A stretch of 43,761 nucleotides of DNA from Bifidobacterium breve (lineage in GTDB: Bacteria; Actinomycetota; Actinomycetes; Nanopelagicales; Nanopelagicaceae): NCBI GenBank assembly GCA_945890205.1, contig CAMDCL010000008.1, positions 1 through 43,761 on the forward strand, read 5' to 3'. Under the pieces are notes generated by a model. That model had not been told where the DNA came from, searched no databases, and was given only the letters and a program-made list of their open reading frames with translations. The translations under genes were made by a program, and so were the position numbers. This document shows, piece by piece, positions 42,685-43,761 of this stretch; position 1 is the first letter of the stretch; every line of letters starts with the position of its first letter.

Positions 42685-43098
42685 TTAAATCTCCTCCAGT
42701 ATCAAAGAGACTGAGTTGATGCACCATCGTTGATCTGTTGGTACCTCATACCCTTCGCCTTCAAAGACATGGCCTAGATGAGAACCGCATGCGGCACATC
42801 GAACCTCGGTGCGAACTCGTGGGAAAAGTGATCTATCTTCAATTAATTCAACGGCATCATCGGCTTTTGGCGCATAAAAGGATGGCCAGCCGCATCCTGA
42901 GTGAAACTTTGTTTCACTCCTGAATAATTCTGCGCTGCAGGCCTTGCACTTATAGACACCGACTTTGTCTGTATCTGTGTACTCACCTGTAAATGGGCGT
43001 TCAGTTGCAGCATTTCGAAGAACATCATAGGACAATGGATCTAGACGATTAGCTAACTCTGCTTCATTTATCTGAACTGGATACTCTTTTTCACTCAT
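42685..43098 (-). CDS. msrB: Peptide-methionine (R)-S-oxide reductase
   Basis: Repairs methionine-R-sulfoxide in proteins. 137 aa with zinc cysteines Cys51/Cys54 and Cys101/Cys104, HSGCGWPSF (66-74) and catalytic Cys126 in RWCINSVSL. Cys69 in SGCGWPS may be the resolving cysteine. The ATG directly follows the msrA stop without a gap (TAAATG), so msrA-msrB is one coupled operon covering both sulfoxide stereoisomers. Confidence 0.96.
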   Translation of the reverse strand: MSEKEYPVQINEAELANRLDPLSYDVLRNAATERPFTGEYTDTDKVGVYKCKACSAELFRSETKFHSGCGWPSFYAPKADDAVELIEDRSLFPRVRTEVRCAACGSHLGHVFEGEGYEVPTDQRWCINSVSLILEEI

Positions 43099-43623
43099 TT
43101 ACTTAGCAACCGTTTCTGGATATGGAACACCTGTGCTTGAGTGGCAATCGTATCCATTGGGATTTTTCTGCAAATACTTTTGGTGGTACTCCTCAGCGAG
43201 GTAGTACTCAACCCCTTCTGCACTTAATATCTCGGTGCAGATCCTGTCCATGCCTGCAGTGGTTAGTGCATCTTGGTACATCTGACAGGATGCGAGCGCA
43301 ACCTGCATCTGTTCATGGCTTGTTGTAAAAATCGCGCTGCGATACTGGGTGCCAATATCTCCACCCTGTTGATTTAATGATGTTGGATCATGCATCATCC
43401 AAAACTCTTGCAATAGACGCAGATATGAAACCTTGGATGGATCAAAGACAACCTTCACCATCTCTGCATGACCTGTTACTCCGCTGCATACCTGTTCATA
43501 GGAAGGGTTAGCCCTCATTCCACCCATGTAACCAACACTTGTCTCGAGGACGCCATCCATCTGCCAAAAGCGGCGTTCGGCTCCCCAGAAACATCCAGTT
43601 GCAAAGTATGCGATTGAGTTCAT
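43099..43623 (-). CDS. msrA: Peptide-methionine (S)-S-oxide reductase
   Basis: Repairs methionine-S-sulfoxide. Catalytic Cys11 is in GCFWGAERRF, with YMGG, GHAEMVKVVFDP and the EFWMMHDPTSLNQQGGDIGTQYRS block. I choose the ATG at 43623 (174 aa), which gives the normal MsrA N-terminus and has GACAAT 6 nt upstream; the frame is also open from an ATG at 43650, which would add nine residues with a CxxC pair. The 65 nt between the start and tRNA-Arg hold the promoter. Confidence 0.94.
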   Translation of the reverse strand: MNSIAYFATGCFWGAERRFWQMDGVLETSVGYMGGMRANPSYEQVCSGVTGHAEMVKVVFDPSKVSYLRLLQEFWMMHDPTSLNQQGGDIGTQYRSAIFTTSHEQMQVALASCQMYQDALTTAGMDRICTEILSAEGVEYYLAEEYHQKYLQKNPNGYDCHSSTGVPYPETVAK

Positions 43624-43688
43624 GCGTGAATTGTCGCAGTATGCACACATATTTGCACCCGCTGATAACCTTCATGCTGACCCAATGA

Positions 43689-43760
43689 GCCCCCGTAGCT
43701 CAGGGGATAGAGCACTGCCCTCCGGAGGCAGGTGCACAGGTTCGATTCCTGTCGGGGGCA
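43689..43760 (+). tRNA. tRNA-Arg (anticodon CCG)
   Basis: Acceptor GCCCCCG/CGGGGGC with discriminator A, D arm GCTC...GAGC, anticodon stem CTGCC/GGCAG with loop CTCCGGA (CCG anticodon), T arm ACAGG-TTCGATT-CCTGT. It reads CGG codons. The gene ends one base before the window edge. Confidence 0.95.
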
Positions 43761-43761
43761 C

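Overview
The window looks like chromosomal DNA of a small-genome, mid-to-low G+C actinobacterium, most like the freshwater acI / Nanopelagicales group (Planktophila- or Nanopelagicus-like). The reasons are very tight gene packing, actinobacterial protein variants (RpiB with GSGNGE, group II truncated globin, arsenate-mycothiol-type ArsC, a DUF1524 secreted nuclease), low G+C by eye, and a left-hand gene order (rpiB, pepN, HNH gene, glbO, alpha-glucosidase, thioesterase, ABC-F) that follows Mycobacterium tuberculosis Rv2465c to Rv2477c as I remember it. The taxon is an inference. No transposase, phage gene or CRISPR array is visible.

Layout. 1-10.5 kb: conserved core (rpiB, trmB, pepN, a 56-aa membrane protein, HNH protein, a short MscS, then the minus-strand run ettA, thioesterase, GH13 glucosidase, MFS, glbO with stop/start overlaps). 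10.6-15.0 kb: tRNA-Arg and the phosphate transporter, in the order pstC-pstA-pstB-pstS. 15.0-17.0 kb: orn, tRNA-His, ppa, secreted nuclease, tRNA-Lys. 17.1-30.5 kb: an accessory stretch with a secreted zincin, a zinc-ribbon protein, two NlpC/P60 proteins, a DUF305 lipoprotein, a DapB-like protein, two head-to-head sulfotransferases, a cysD-cysNC-TauE operon, two ArsC-type reductases and an aquaporin. 30.5-43.8 kb: FKBP, argG, a methyltransferase, a second GH13 glucosidase, TerC, HPF, sulfur amino-acid PLP enzymes with an FAD enzyme, a LacI-type regulator, DUF4389, msrB, msrA and tRNA-Arg.

How it fits together. Four groups of 11-bp direct repeats of the AGGTGAAC / GTTCACCT type (actinobacterial PHO-box style) lie before pstC, before pstS, before the aquaporin-arsC operon and before the second arsC. 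This links phosphate starvation, phosphate uptake and arsenate detoxification. The sulfotransferases lie beside genes that make their donor PAPS, with no sulfate-reduction gene in the window, so this looks like a sulfation module. Many starts are preceded at 6-7 nt by a TANNNT hexamer, suggesting leaderless transcripts; at three junctions the upstream TAG stop is itself the first half of a TAGACT -10 element.
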